In this document: one piece after another, positions 1-9,441 of the stretch
Layout: the number at the start of each line of letters is the position of its first letter
How positions within the stretch are numbered: position 1 is the first letter of the stretch
Source of the DNA: DASUPK01 sp963797265
Lineage (GTDB): Bacteria; Actinomycetota; Thermoleophilia; Solirubrobacterales; 70-9
DNA length: 64,000 nt
Reading direction: 5' to 3'
Assembly: GCA_963797265.1 (NCBI GenBank)
Contig: CAWCOY010000002.1
Span: forward strand, 809,009-873,008
Notes under the pieces: generated by a model
Told to the model about the DNA's origin: nothing
What the model saw: the letters and a program-made list of their open reading frames with translations, nothing else
Databases searched by the model: none
Program-made: the position numbers and the translations under genes

Positions 1-2334
1 GCTCGTCGCGCGGTAACCCGATCCCGGGTGCGAGGCGGCGTAGGCCTCGGGCGCCGTCACGACGACCGCGCCGGTGGCGGGCTCGGCGCCGCTGCGGATC
101 ACCAGGGTGAGCAGCGACTCGCCGAGGCTGAAGGCGTGCCGGGGCACCACCGTCGGCGGGAGCACCGGATCCCAGCGCAGGAAGGGCCGCGGCTTGGTGA
201 CGAAGTCGAGGTAGAGCTCGACTGCATCCTCGAGGTCACCGGGCGCCTCAACCGCGCCGGCGAGGTCGGAAATCAAGCCGGCGAGCATCGCCGCGTCGGG
301 AACCCGGGCCGTCGGCGCGAGCAGGCGCTCGGTCTCGTGCAGCGCCCCGTCGAACGCCCGCTCGATCCGCTCCAGCCGCGTCGTCCCGGGCGCCATCCGC
401 AGGTCGGCCGTGGCGCCCGCGCGGCGCAGGATCATCCGGTCGAGGTCGGCGACGCCGGTGAGCTCGGAGACAGCCGGGGAGATCCGGCGAGCCTGCTCGA
501 GCGCCTGCGGCTCGACCAGCGGCCGCGCCTCGCGAAAGCGGGCCAGAATCTCGTTCGCGAACTCCGAGGGCTCCGCGGCGACCGCGCCGCGATCGGCGAG
601 CGCCGCAGCGACCGCGCTCAGGAGTTCGCTGCTCGGCGCGGCGTCGACGCCGAGCTCGTGCGGGGGGCTGTTGCCGGCGAGGTCGACGCCGACCAGCCGG
701 AAGGCGTAGCTGCGCCCGTAGCGAAGCCGCGGCAGCGTCCCGGGCTCGACCTGGCCGCGCAGCACCACCGGCCTGCGCACGGCGCCCTCCAGCGCCGGTT
801 CGCCGACGTCGCCCTCCGGGTCCATGATCGTCTTGCCCGGCGGCGGCGCCGAGAGGCTCCAGCCCTCCCAGCCGGCGACCACCTCGTGGAGCTGGTGCGG
901 CGCGCTCGCATCCGGTTCGCCCTGCTCGTCGACCTTCTGCATCACGGTGCCGCCCTTGACGTAGCCGACGTCGCGCACCCCGTCGGCGACCTTCTCCCCG
1001 TTCGCCTCGATCTCCACACGGCGCCTATGGAGGGTGTGCCAGGCGCGGCTGACGTCGTCCCAGGCCTCGAGCCGCAGGCCGCGGGTGATCTCCTCCAGCG
1101 ACATCGCCGTGTCGATGCCCTGCGCGCGCTCGCCGGCCCGCTCGCCGGCGCGCTCGAGCTGCGCGGCGAGCACCGCGTCGCGGTCGCGGCGAGCGATCGA
1201 GAAGCCGGCGGCCCGGAGCACCGGCGGCGCCGCGTTGACCGCGTCGCCGTTCTTCTCGGCCGCCGCCAGGCGGACCAGGTTCCGCAGGTGGCGCCCGAGC
1301 TTGAGCGCGCTTGCGTCGGGGTCGAGGTCGAGGACCCGGAAGCGCTCGTCTCGGTGCTCGAGCCGCAACCAGCCGTCGCCCCAATCGTCGGTCTCCGGCC
1401 GAGCGAAGAACCCGGTGCCGCGCGTGTAGCACGCGGTCCGCGGCCGCCGGGCGGGATCGCCCTCGCCGGCGAGGCCCTCGATCGCGATGCGGCCGCGGAT
1501 CCAGCGCAAGCCCTCGAGCGCGGCGAGGTCGTCGACGTGCAGGTCGACGACCAGGCCGAGCCAGCGAAGCAGTCGCGTGGCGCCCGCCAGCTGGGCGCAG
1601 CGCTCGTGGAAGTCGGGCTCGGGCGTCGGCGGCGACGGCACCGATGTGCTCGCGGGCGGGGCGAGCTGCTCGTAGTAGGCCTGGGCCTGGTGCGCGTCGA
1701 CGAGCTGCTCGAGGAAGCCACCCGCGGCGGTCGCCGCCGCCGAGAAGCGCTCCGTGTCGAGCTTGCCGGCGGCTATCGCGTCGAGCGCCTTGCTGAACCG
1801 CGCCTGCAGATCGCTGTCTAGGTCGAGCAGCCGCTCGAGGTCGAGCCCCTCCAGCCCGGGCGGGCGGGTGCCGATCAGCTGGATCTCGACCAGCTCGTCG
1901 AAGCCGGTGCCGGTCGGGCTCGGCAGGTTCACCGGCTGCTGGAGCAGCGCCGCGGTGTGCACGTGGAGCGCGTCGCGGTCGATGTTGGACGCCGGGTAGG
2001 AGGCGAGCTCGTCGGGCACCTGCGGCTGCGGGCGCCCCCGCACCGGGGTCGTCGGCGGGAACACCTTGGGCCAGACGTCGGAGCGCAGGCGATCGAGGAG
2101 AGCCCGCGCGGGGATCACTTGTGCGCCCGAGCCGTCCGCGCTGGTGCCGCCGAGCAGCGCGATCTCGGCCGCCGCGAGCGCGTCGGGCCAGCGCTTGAAG
2201 CGCGCGAACTGGCGCAGGCGGCCGTCGGCCCCGTCGGGCGTCAGGCTCGGTGTGATGAACAGGGAGACGTGGAAGCGCCGCCCGGGATCGGCCGAGCGGG
2301 GCAGGGCGACGACCGTGAACTCCTCGGACGCCAC
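1..2334 (-). CDS. large protein of unknown function, partial (C-terminus outside window)
   Basis: The minus strand stays open from 2334 to the window edge (about 778 codons) with actinobacterial codon use, so the gene runs off the left end. I chose the GTG at 2334: a GGAGGA lies 6 bases upstream of it, whereas an in-frame TTG at 2340 directly abuts that Shine-Dalgarno. The start lies at the stop of the large gene upstream (TGA at 2337-2339), so the two are translationally coupled. The protein has a stretch reading YAFRLVGVDLAGNS about two-thirds in, like the Ig/fibronectin-type strands of large actinobacterial proteins, followed by an alpha-helical region. No signal peptide, membrane segment or enzyme motif was recognised. 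I do not know the function; partnership with the upstream gene is inferred from coupling and matching size. Confidence 0.8.
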   Translation of the reverse strand, partial: MASEEFTVVALPRSADPGRRFHVSLFITPSLTPDGADGRLRQFARFKRWPDALAAAEIALLGGTSADGSGAQVIPARALLDRLRSDVWPKVFPPTTPVRGRPQPQVPDELASYPASNIDRDALHVHTAALLQQPVNLPSPTGTGFDELVEIQLIGTRPPGLEGLDLERLLDLDSDLQARFSKALDAIAAGKLDTERFSAAATAAGGFLEQLVDAHQAQAYYEQLAPPASTSVPSPPTPEPDFHERCAQLAGATRLLRWLGLVVDLHVDDLAALEGLRWIRGRIAIEGLAGEGDPARRPRTACYTRGTGFFARPETDDWGDGWLRLEHRDERFRVLDLDPDASALKLGRHLRNLVRLAAAEKNGDAVNAAPPVLRAAGFSIARRDRDAVLAAQLERAGERAGERAQGIDTAMSLEEITRGLRLEAWDDVSRAWHTLHRRRVEIEANGEKVADGVRDVGYVKGGTVMQKVDEQGEPDASAPHQLHEVVAGWEGWSLSAPPPGKTIMDPEGDVGEPALEGAVRRPVVLRGQVEPGTLPRLRYGRSYAFRLVGVDLAGNSPPHELGVDAAPSSELLSAVAAALADRGAVAAEPSEFANEILARFREARPLVEPQALEQARRISPAVSELTGVADLDRMILRRAGATADLRMAPGTTRLERIERAFDGALHETERLLAPTARVPDAAMLAGLISDLAGAVEAPGDLEDAVELYLDFVTKPRPFLRWDPVLPPTVVPRHAFSLGESLLTLVIRSGAEPATGAVVVTAPEAYAASHPGSGYRATS

Positions 2335-2336
2335 GC

Positions 2337-5300
2337 TCAATCCTCCGCGAAGGCGAGGCAGTAGTCCGACCACGCCTTCGAGTAGCCGCTCGCGGGGATG
2401 TCGAGCGCGTCGCGCATCGATGGGTCGCCGGCCGAGCCGGCGAAGTGGCGCTCGACCGTGAACGACGCCGAGTACTCGATGAAGGCGACCTCGACCTCGA
2501 GCGTCACCTTCGCCTGTCCGTACATCTCGTCCTTGCCCCCGCCCTTGTCGCGGTAGGTGAGGCTGAGCTCGCAGGTCAGAGAGACCGACGCGATCCCCAG
2601 GAGCTCGACCTCGCCGCGCAGGCGGAAGTAACCGGTAAGCGTGAATTTGTTGTCCTCCTGGCGGTAGTAGACCCCGCCCATCGCCTCGATCGAGCCGGAG
2701 GCGACGCCGAAGTCGAGCGACACGCGCGCACCGAACTCGAGCGCCCCCTCGACCAGGACCAGGCCCTTCGGCGAGGCCTGGAGGCCGACGAAGCCGCCGC
2801 CGCCGAACATCATCACTGTGAGCACGAACGGCCGCTCGCGCGTGCAGAAGTTGAAGCTGGCGGTGACCGCCTCGCCGAGGAAGGGAACCCGGGCCTCGAG
2901 CCCGAAGCTGATGTTCTCGAGGCTGAAGACGCCGACGGGGACGGCGGGGATCGAGAGGTCGAACCCGGCGCGCGCATCGCTGGGCGAGACCTCGACGTGG
3001 GGCGGGTCCGAGAGGCCGTCGAGCGGGATCACCTCGCTCAGCGTCTGGACGAACTTCAGAATCCCCTTGAACTCGATGCCACGGAAGAGGACCTCGACCT
3101 CGGGCTTGCGCCCGCTCGAACCGCGGAAGGCGACCCGGTCGAAGCCGAGCGACATCAGCTCGAAGCCCGGCAGCAGGTTGACCGAGAGGTCGCGCAGCTC
3201 GGCCAGCGAGTCGACGCCGGCGTCGCCCTCGGCCGAGGCGCGCGCCTCGATCGAGAGGGTGAACCCGTCCTCCGGCACCCAGATGACCGCCTTCTTCCTC
3301 TGCTCGTCGACGGGGAGCGCGCGGGAGACCTCGGGCCAGGTCTTGAGCAGCGGCTTCCACTCGTAGCGCGCACGCGCCGCCGGGTTGCCGGTGAGGGCGC
3401 CCTTCACCGTCTCCTCGATCAGGTCGAGCATCCTCGCGATCTCCGCGGCGCCCGCGAGCAGCGGCTTGAGCGCGGCGACGAGGCGCTCGAGCTGCGCGCG
3501 GACCGTGGGCGGGAACGGCGCCTTCGCCAGCTCCGCCTCGAGCTTGCCGAGCTCGGTGCCGATCGTGCTCAGCTGAGTCTCGAGCGCCGCCCGGTCCGCC
3601 GCCGCCAAGGGGGTCTCGAGGTCCATCAGCGCCCTCACCTTGTTGACCACGTCGGTGGCGGCGGGCTCGACCTTCGCGCGGATCTGGGCGAGCTTCGCCG
3701 CGGCCGGGGCGAGGGCCGGATCGGCGCCGGGCTCCTGGGCGGCCTGCTGCAGGCGCGTCGCCGCATCGGTGACCGAGCCCTTAAGGCGCATCAGGTCCGC
3801 GATCAGCCCGAGCGGGGCGGTCAGCGCCTCGGTGATGAAGCGCGGCGCCTCGTCGAGCCCCGCCGCCCCCAGCAGGTCGACCAGGTCGACGATCCCGAAC
3901 AGCTTCGGCATGGTCCCGAGCCCCCCGAGGAACTGCTGCGGGTTGAAATCGCCCTGCGCGATCGTGGCCACGTCGCCGATCGGCCCGAGCGTCTTCGAGA
4001 GGCCCTCGACCGGCAGGTTCGGCGACACGAGCCCGCCCGACCGCTCGGTGCTCTCGTAGACGATCTCGGCGCCGGCACCGACGACCTCGGCGAACACCTG
4101 CCCGGCGTTGGCGCCGGCGAACCCGTCGTCGAGATACGTCTGCGGGTACTTGATCGCGATCTCCGTTGCCTGTGGCGCGAGCTGGCGCATCGCCGGCACC
4201 ACCACCTGCGCGTGCTCGAGGTACGGCCGCGAGGACATCGCGCCCGGGTCGCCGGGCTCGCCCTTGAAGCTGAGCGAGCGCGCCTCGACCATGGTGTCGC
4301 CGGGCACGTCTGGCTTCGCGATCGCGATCGCCTGGCCGGCGCCCGGAATCGGCGGGTTCCCGTACATGCTCTCCACCTTCTGCTTGTCGGCGGCGGTGCC
4401 GAGGTGGGCGGCGACGAACAGAAGCGGCGCGTGCAGTCGCACCCGCTCGCCCGCCTGGTCGAGGCAGTCCAGGGTGAACCGGAACTTCTCGCCGCCCACC
4501 ACCGGCCAGAAGAGGTGATCTCCCGCCAGCCCCAGCGGCTGCCCCGTGTAGGGGGTCGTCGGGCTCACCGGATCGTAGATATCGGGCGTCGCCAGCGGGA
4601 TCAGCCGGACCTGCTTGAACGGCATATCGAGGTCGGTGTAGGTGCGCAAGGGCTCGGCGATGACGAGGAACTTGCGCTGGAAGAGGCGCGCCTGCGGCGA
4701 TCCGGGATCGACCTCCTCCAGGATCTTCCGCTCGGTGATCTTCACCAGGGCGCTGGCGTGGCCGAACGGGAACATGTACCCGGGGTAGACGACGCGCACG
4801 TACTGGTCGCGGCCGAGCGGGGCGATGTGGTCCCAGGCGAGGACGCTGGGCAGCTCATGCGCGTACGGCCCGATCTCCTTGGCGCTCCATTCCGCGTGCA
4901 GGTCGAGCCAAGCGCCAAGGGTCGAGAGGTAGAGGCGCTCGACGTCGACAGGCTTCGGCGTCGCCAGCGTCGGGTCGGCCGTCTGGCGCACGAGCATGCC
5001 GCGATCGCGCCCGTCGAGGGACATCCGGAAAGGCTCGAGTAGCTGGGCGCTCGTCATCCAGTCGGTCGACCCGTAGAGATCGTCGTCGTTCCGCGGGTCG
5101 AGGTCGCGCGCCCAGATCGCGCGCACGACCCGCTGCTCGGCGCTGCGCTCGTCGATCGTCGGCTCCTTGCTCACCGGGTCCTCGGTCCGCACCCCGAGCC
5201 GGGTATGCCAGAGCTCGACCCTGGTCGGGTCGCCTGGGGCCGCGACCGGGACGTTCGCGTGGGCGAAGCCACCGATCTTGCTCGGCGAGATAATCAGCCG

Positions 5301-6224
5301 GTAGGGCGCCTCGATCGCCGTCTGATCGGCCCTCGGCGGCCGCGGCGCGCGGCGGCGGCGCGGCGGGACGAGCCTGCCCCGCCACGGTGTCAGCCGGTAC
5401 GCGGCGGCGCCCGCGCTGCGGTCGTCCCCGCCTAGCGCTGTGAGGTCGACGCCGGCGAGGTCGACCGCCGTCTGCGTCGACAGCAGGCCGCGCAGCATCC
5501 GCAGCTCGTTGGCGCCGCGCATCAGCGCCCGGACCGGGTCGCCCGGCTGTGGTGTCATCGCGGCGGCGGGGATCGTGCGCGCCGCAGCCGCGCGCGAGTC
5601 GCGGACCACGCCCAGGCCGGCGTCGGACAGGACCAGCGCGTTGCCGCCAGGCAGCTCGTTGATCAGGCCGAGCAGCCCGACGCTGCCGCGCGCCTCTTGC
5701 TTGCGCGGCGTTGCCCACTCCGAGACGCGCAGCGGGAGGCGCGAAAGCGCCGCAAGGAAGCCCGCGATCGTGAACTCGATGAGCTCGCTCTCAGGGACGT
5801 CGAGGCAGAGCCGCGACCGGTTTGCGGCGCGCGCCAAGACGGGCGGCCGCTTGGGTGTCTCGCTGCCACCGGGAGCGACGTTCACAGGCGGCGCGGCGGG
5901 ATCCTCACTCGGACCGACGACCGGATCGGTGACAGCGGTGGCGTCCTCGCCCACCCGGTACCAGGCCTGCTCTCCAAGATGCTGGAATGAGAAACCCACG
6001 TCGATCCAGGCGCCTTGGGTGTCCGCACGCAAATTCGGTGCCGCTCCCGCTTTCCCGGGCGCGTCGAGACGACAGCGGAAGCAGCGAACCTCGAGGCAGA
6101 CCAGGTCGTCGGGGCGAAGGAGGCGGAACGTGTGGGTCGGCTGCTCGGGCACGGGCCCCGTCAGCTCGACGGGGATCAGCCCCAGCGGATCCGGATTGAA
6201 TTCGAGCCGGCGCGCTTGCGCCAT
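2337..6224 (-). CDS. 1295-residue protein of unknown function, coiled coil plus beta-rich C-terminus
   Basis: This is a long uninterrupted minus-strand gene. The frame is open upstream to 6482, but I chose the ATG at 6224 because GAGAGG precedes it at good spacing and the residues upstream look non-coding. The first 100 residues are beta-rich with a Cys/Arg patch (EVRCFRCRL). Residues roughly 815-940 are Ala/Leu/Glu-rich and probably form a long helical hairpin or coiled coil. The last 330 residues alternate hydrophobic and polar residues in a repetitive beta pattern ending in EVEVAFIEYSASFTVE. There is no signal peptide or recognised catalytic motif. It overlaps the next gene's start region and is transcribed with it. 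The two resemble large paired hypothetical proteins seen in actinobacteria. A structural or secreted-assembly role is possible but unproven. Confidence 0.85.
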   Translation of the reverse strand: MAQARRLEFNPDPLGLIPVELTGPVPEQPTHTFRLLRPDDLVCLEVRCFRCRLDAPGKAGAAPNLRADTQGAWIDVGFSFQHLGEQAWYRVGEDATAVTDPVVGPSEDPAAPPVNVAPGGSETPKRPPVLARAANRSRLCLDVPESELIEFTIAGFLAALSRLPLRVSEWATPRKQEARGSVGLLGLINELPGGNALVLSDAGLGVVRDSRAAAARTIPAAAMTPQPGDPVRALMRGANELRMLRGLLSTQTAVDLAGVDLTALGGDDRSAGAAAYRLTPWRGRLVPPRRRRAPRPPRADQTAIEAPYRLIISPSKIGGFAHANVPVAAPGDPTRVELWHTRLGVRTEDPVSKEPTIDERSAEQRVVRAIWARDLDPRNDDDLYGSTDWMTSAQLLEPFRMSLDGRDRGMLVRQTADPTLATPKPVDVERLYLSTLGAWLDLHAEWSAKEIGPYAHELPSVLAWDHIAPLGRDQYVRVVYPGYMFPFGHASALVKITERKILEEVDPGSPQARLFQRKFLVIAEPLRTYTDLDMPFKQVRLIPLATPDIYDPVSPTTPYTGQPLGLAGDHLFWPVVGGEKFRFTLDCLDQAGERVRLHAPLLFVAAHLGTAADKQKVESMYGNPPIPGAGQAIAIAKPDVPGDTMVEARSLSFKGEPGDPGAMSSRPYLEHAQVVVPAMRQLAPQATEIAIKYPQTYLDDGFAGANAGQVFAEVVGAGAEIVYESTERSGGLVSPNLPVEGLSKTLGPIGDVATIAQGDFNPQQFLGGLGTMPKLFGIVDLVDLLGAAGLDEAPRFITEALTAPLGLIADLMRLKGSVTDAATRLQQAAQEPGADPALAPAAAKLAQIRAKVEPAATDVVNKVRALMDLETPLAAADRAALETQLSTIGTELGKLEAELAKAPFPPTVRAQLERLVAALKPLLAGAAEIARMLDLIEETVKGALTGNPAARARYEWKPLLKTWPEVSRALPVDEQRKKAVIWVPEDGFTLSIEARASAEGDAGVDSLAELRDLSVNLLPGFELMSLGFDRVAFRGSSGRKPEVEVLFRGIEFKGILKFVQTLSEVIPLDGLSDPPHVEVSPSDARAGFDLSIPAVPVGVFSLENISFGLEARVPFLGEAVTASFNFCTRERPFVLTVMMFGGGGFVGLQASPKGLVLVEGALEFGARVSLDFGVASGSIEAMGGVYYRQEDNKFTLTGYFRLRGEVELLGIASVSLTCELSLTYRDKGGGKDEMYGQAKVTLEVEVAFIEYSASFTVERHFAGSAGDPSMRDALDIPASGYSKAWSDYCLAFAED

Positions 6225-6682
6225 TGTGGCCTCTCTCGATCCTCTGTCCCCGGGACTCGTCGACCTTATCCGCCGCGCGGCCTCGCGTCTATGAGCCAGA
6301 TCGGCTAGACAGCGATTGGGTGAAGGCACTTCATGCTCAGGAAGTAATGAGGCGCGCCGGAGGAAAGAGCCTCTATGCGCGGGTCCGGATGGATATTGGG
6401 CAGCTCCGCCAATTTCGAGTGCACTTCCCGACGGACGGCCCGGGATCTCGCAAGCGCGACCCGGCCCAAGGCCCGAGCTCATGAGCTATCGGTCGCATGG
6501 AGCGTTGGGTCCGATTGGCCGCAGTTTGCGGGAAGTTCTTGCGCTCGGATGCGCTCCGTTCCGCTCAAATTGGATCCTCAAACGGAACTCGGCCGCGACC
6601 GGTTCTCGCGCGAAGCGGCAGCCGCGAAATCCGAAGACCATCTTCGGACGATGTCCGAGGGCGAACGAGAAGACCGCGCTGC
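6225..6682. other. intergenic, no supported gene
   Basis: These 458 bases separate the large-protein pair from the secreted copper-type protein, both on the minus strand. Short open frames occur on both strands, but none has a credible ribosome site or protein-like composition. The part next to 6224 must hold the promoter and leader of the large-protein operon. I saw no convincing hairpin terminator after the stop at 6683. Confidence 0.5.
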
Positions 6683-7864
6683 CTATCGCACCGCCGCCTC
6701 GTGCAGGTAGGCGACCATGATGCCCATCACGTCGTCGGCCGGCTCGCCGGGGTTCGTGTACTGGCTGTGCAAGCGAATCGTCTGCCCGGCTCGGATCGGG
6801 AAGCCCTTGCCGTTGTAGGAGCCTCCCGGCGGGTAGGCCTCGTTTCCGCGCGCCTTGGCACTGTGGAGCCCACATCCCGTCATCGTGTCGAGATGCCCCA
6901 TGAAGCCGTTCTCCACCCCGAACGCGGTGTAGTAACGGTCCTCCGAGCGGCAGATCGTCGAGCCGGTCAGGTCGGATGGGAGTCCGCCGGTCGGGGGCTC
7001 CGGGCCGAAGTACGTGCTGGAGGGCCCGCCGACCACTTCGGCTGAGATCGCCACCCCGCCGCCGTGGTTCGGGCAGAGCGACGCGTCCATCATGCACTCC
7101 ATCACCATCGCGCTCAGGTCGTGCTGGTGGCCGCCGATGCCGACGATGTAGCCGCTGAGGTTCGACGTCCAGGGCCAATGAGTGTCTGAGTCGCCGTGTG
7201 GAATCGTGTACTCCGAGGTGCGGCAATTGTTGATGTCGAGCCAGATCGGGGTGACCGCCTTCAGATGCGCCGTGCCGGGTCGGTAGCGCACGACGACCTG
7301 CACGTAGACCTGCTGCGGCTCGGCCATCATGTTCATCAGTTCCGCGTCGAGGGTCCATTTGTTGCCCGCGTTGTAGTAGCCGTAGCCGTTCGGCAGGTGG
7401 ACGTGGCTGCGCTCGCTCCCCGAGGCAAAGAACCGCTCCCCCGGGTTGAAGCGGTCAAACAACCCGTTCGGACAGGTGGTGTCTCGCTTCGCCGGGTTGA
7501 AGAGCACGAAGTGGTGAAGCATCGTGCCGGTGTCGAAGTTGGTGTCAGTCCCGTCAGAGTCGACGAGCGAGGGGACGATGTCGGTCACGTAGCAATCGCT
7601 GCACGGCGCCGGCAAGTTGAAGACGAACTGGTTGTTGACCATGCCCGGCTGGCCCATGGAGGCAGCGGGAACGCTGAAGGGCCCATAGCGGACTATGGCG
7701 GTCGTGCCAGACCGCTTCGCCCAATCGTCCCTGGGGTCGTCGAACTTCTTGACCACCGTGATTGAACCACCTACCGCGGCACCTGCCGAAGTGGCCAACG
7801 ACAGAGAGACGAGAAGCGTCGTGGCGAGGGCCGCGACGAATCCGATCCTCCTGAGAGTCACCAT
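6683..7864 (-). CDS. secreted protein resembling a type II copper monooxygenase (PHM-like fold)
   Basis: The product has 393 residues with a classical signal peptide (two Arg, hydrophobic helix, Ala-Gly-Ala cleavage region near residue 29). The start at 7864 follows an excellent AAGGAGGAG. Three sets of possible copper ligands appear in the order known from peptidylglycine/dopamine monooxygenase domains: a His-His pair in TMLHHFVLFN, an H-x-H in GGHQHDLSAM, and a Met-bearing strand DDVMGIMVAYL near the C-terminus. Several Cys residues (CSDC, MECMMDASLC) suggest disulphides. Known family members hydroxylate peptide or catechol substrates using ascorbate. The substrate here is unknown, and assignment rests on motif order rather than overall similarity. 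It seems to be a single gene with its own promoter region at 7865-8246. Confidence 0.6.
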   Translation of the reverse strand: MVTLRRIGFVAALATTLLVSLSLATSAGAAVGGSITVVKKFDDPRDDWAKRSGTTAIVRYGPFSVPAASMGQPGMVNNQFVFNLPAPCSDCYVTDIVPSLVDSDGTDTNFDTGTMLHHFVLFNPAKRDTTCPNGLFDRFNPGERFFASGSERSHVHLPNGYGYYNAGNKWTLDAELMNMMAEPQQVYVQVVVRYRPGTAHLKAVTPIWLDINNCRTSEYTIPHGDSDTHWPWTSNLSGYIVGIGGHQHDLSAMVMECMMDASLCPNHGGGVAISAEVVGGPSSTYFGPEPPTGGLPSDLTGSTICRSEDRYYTAFGVENGFMGHLDTMTGCGLHSAKARGNEAYPPGGSYNGKGFPIRAGQTIRLHSQYTNPGEPADDVMGIMVAYLHEAAVR

Positions 7865-8246
7865 CTCTCCTCCTTGAGAGCCCTGATGAATCGTCGTGCG
7901 AGGCGGCGGCGTCGAGCCTAGACCTCGACGGTCGCCGTTGGCTTGAGTCCCATTCCCTCGTTGAGCCGTGCAAAACCTCGACGGCGCGGGCCAGGCCGAC
8001 TATTGGAGCGGGCTGAGGTGTCGGCCTCACCGTCAACAGAAGCTGGTCCGGGATCCGGAGATCGGAGTCGCCGTGGAGCTGATTCGGTAGTGGACGTCGA
8101 GCCTCAGTAGGGAGAGCGGCTTCTGTGAGCAGGCCGGCGCCGAGTCCACCCAGAACAACTCAGCGATACCGAGCGCACCGCAGAAGCAACGGGTCCTCAT
8201 CGATCCAGAAATTAGAACCCTCGGCGTCTCTCACGCACCAGGTCAG
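7865..8246. other. intergenic, upstream region of the secreted protein
   Basis: No gene is supported here. The segment contains the ribosome site of the secreted protein (7866-7875 on the minus strand) and presumably its promoter. Short frames on both strands lack ribosome sites and show no protein-like composition. Confidence 0.45.
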
Positions 8247-8276
8247 ACGAAAGGCCCGCGCTTGCGGGCCTTTCGT
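8247..8276 (-). terminator. perfect 13-bp hairpin next to tRNA-tail-like repeat
   Basis: Arms at 8247-8259 and 8264-8276 are exact reverse complements around a 4-base loop. The hairpin lies immediately beside the TAGCGGGGGC-type sequence, in the same arrangement as the hairpin downstream of the tRNA-fMet gene at 29782-29811. Read on the minus strand it would sit just downstream of the tRNA-like tail. No long T tract follows. Confidence 0.5.
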
Positions 8277-8340
8277 GAGTAGCGGGGGCCCGATTCGCTT
8301 CTCGCTACCACCGCCTGAGGATTCGCGAGATCAGTCGGCC
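8277..8340 (-). repeat. diverged repeat, copy 1, carrying a tRNA-fMet 3'-tail-like sequence
   Basis: Bases 8278-8297 match the 3' end of the tRNA-fMet gene plus its downstream flank (29813-29832) at 18 of 20 positions. The sequence then continues with homology to the copy at 15646-15711, sharing CTCGCTA and a GCGAGA-C-CAG block. The relation to tRNA is an inference from these short matches. It may be an old attachment-site remnant. Confidence 0.4.
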
Positions 8341-8458
8341 TACGGCCTGAGAGCGCCACCGCTCCTGCTCACGCAAAGGAAGCATGGATCCGGGGCCGTG
8401 AGAGTGACACTTTGGACTTTGTCCTCCTTTGGGTCCCGCCGCCGTCCAGCCCCGTTCG

Positions 8459-9346
8459 TCAGCTAGCCCCCGCAGGGTCGCCAGACGGGGCATCCACTCC
8501 GGCGCGTCCTGCGGCCTGCGCGGCGGCACCGAATCGCAGGACGCGGCCGCCGAAGGCAATCGCGCAGACAGCGAACCAGGCCCAGCCCAGTGCAAGGCCT
8601 GCGAGCACGTCGGTCAGCCAGTGAACGTCGAGGAACACGCGGCTGCCCGCGACCCCGACCGCGATTCCGACGGCGACGCCGGCGAGCGCCGGCCAGGCTC
8701 GACGGCCCCACCAGCGGCCGGCGACGAGCGCGAAGGCCGCCCATGAAGCAGCAGCGGTGGAGGTGTGGCCGCTGGGGAACGACGGCCCGAGCGTCGCGGC
8801 CACGGGCTCAAGCGCCGGACGGGCACGATCCACCAGCTGCTTGACCATCTCGGTGAGGAGCTTGTCTCCCAGCACGACCGTCAACAGGAACGGCACGACC
8901 CAGCGGCTGCCTTTGCGCGCGAGCTCGACCAGCGCGACGGCGACCGCGACGACGACCACCGTCCACGTCTCCCCCAGATCCGTGACGGGCGTCAGGCCGT
9001 CGTGTGACCAGGCGGTCGCGTGGCGGTCGCCCCACTCGGCCACGCTGCTGTCGAGACCTGCGAGCACGTCGGTGCTGCGCACCACAACCGCCAGCAGCGC
9101 AAGCACCACGCCCCCCACGAGGACGGCCACGAGCGCCAGCGTGAGCGCGAGCCCGGTGGCCTTCTCCGGGTTGAGGCGCGCCGCGCGCACCGCGCGCCAG
9201 GCCGGCGCCGTGGCGGCGTGGCGCCCGGCCTCGCGCGCCGCCTCGACGACGGGCGGTGCGAGCTCGCGGCGCGGATAGAACCGGGTCAGGAAGGCGGCGG
9301 CGAGCCCCGACAGGATGGCGATGAGCAGGAGTAGGAGGAGCGGCAT
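8459..9346 (-). CDS. PAP2-family membrane phosphatase
   Basis: The product has 295 residues with an N-terminal membrane anchor and several further membrane helices. All three PAP2 signature blocks are present: K169 to RP176-177 (KQLVDRARP), PSGH at 191-194, and SR235-236 with H242 and D246. Family members remove phosphate from lipid phosphates such as phosphatidate or undecaprenyl pyrophosphate on the outer membrane face. It diverges from a second PAP2 gene at 9442, leaving a shared 95-base promoter region. The exact lipid substrate cannot be read from sequence. Confidence 0.88.
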   Translation of the reverse strand: MPLLLLLLIAILSGLAAAFLTRFYPRRELAPPVVEAAREAGRHAATAPAWRAVRAARLNPEKATGLALTLALVAVLVGGVVLALLAVVVRSTDVLAGLDSSVAEWGDRHATAWSHDGLTPVTDLGETWTVVVVAVAVALVELARKGSRWVVPFLLTVVLGDKLLTEMVKQLVDRARPALEPVAATLGPSFPSGHTSTAAASWAAFALVAGRWWGRRAWPALAGVAVGIAVGVAGSRVFLDVHWLTDVLAGLALGWAWFAVCAIAFGGRVLRFGAAAQAAGRAGVDAPSGDPAGAS

Positions 9347-9441
9347 CGGCCAGGTGGACGGCCGCGAAAGTCAGCGGCACGCGGCCTTTCGGTGACGAAC
9401 CGTAGGCATAGTATGCCCGCGCTCCGGGGAGTATTCACCGC

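Noticed and set aside
28..1821. 597-codon plus-strand frame opposite the first large gene
   Set aside because: Its composition is Arg/Ala/Gly-rich with no protein-like pattern, and the minus strand carries a coherent coding frame with a ribosome site.
2445..5042. 865-codon plus-strand frame
   Set aside because: Complementary shadow of the 1295-residue gene; Arg/Glu/Asp alternation is typical for the opposite strand of high-GC genes.
6486..7358. 290-codon minus frame overlapping the copper-type protein
   Set aside because: Out of frame with the signal-peptide-bearing protein and lacking any recognisable domain.
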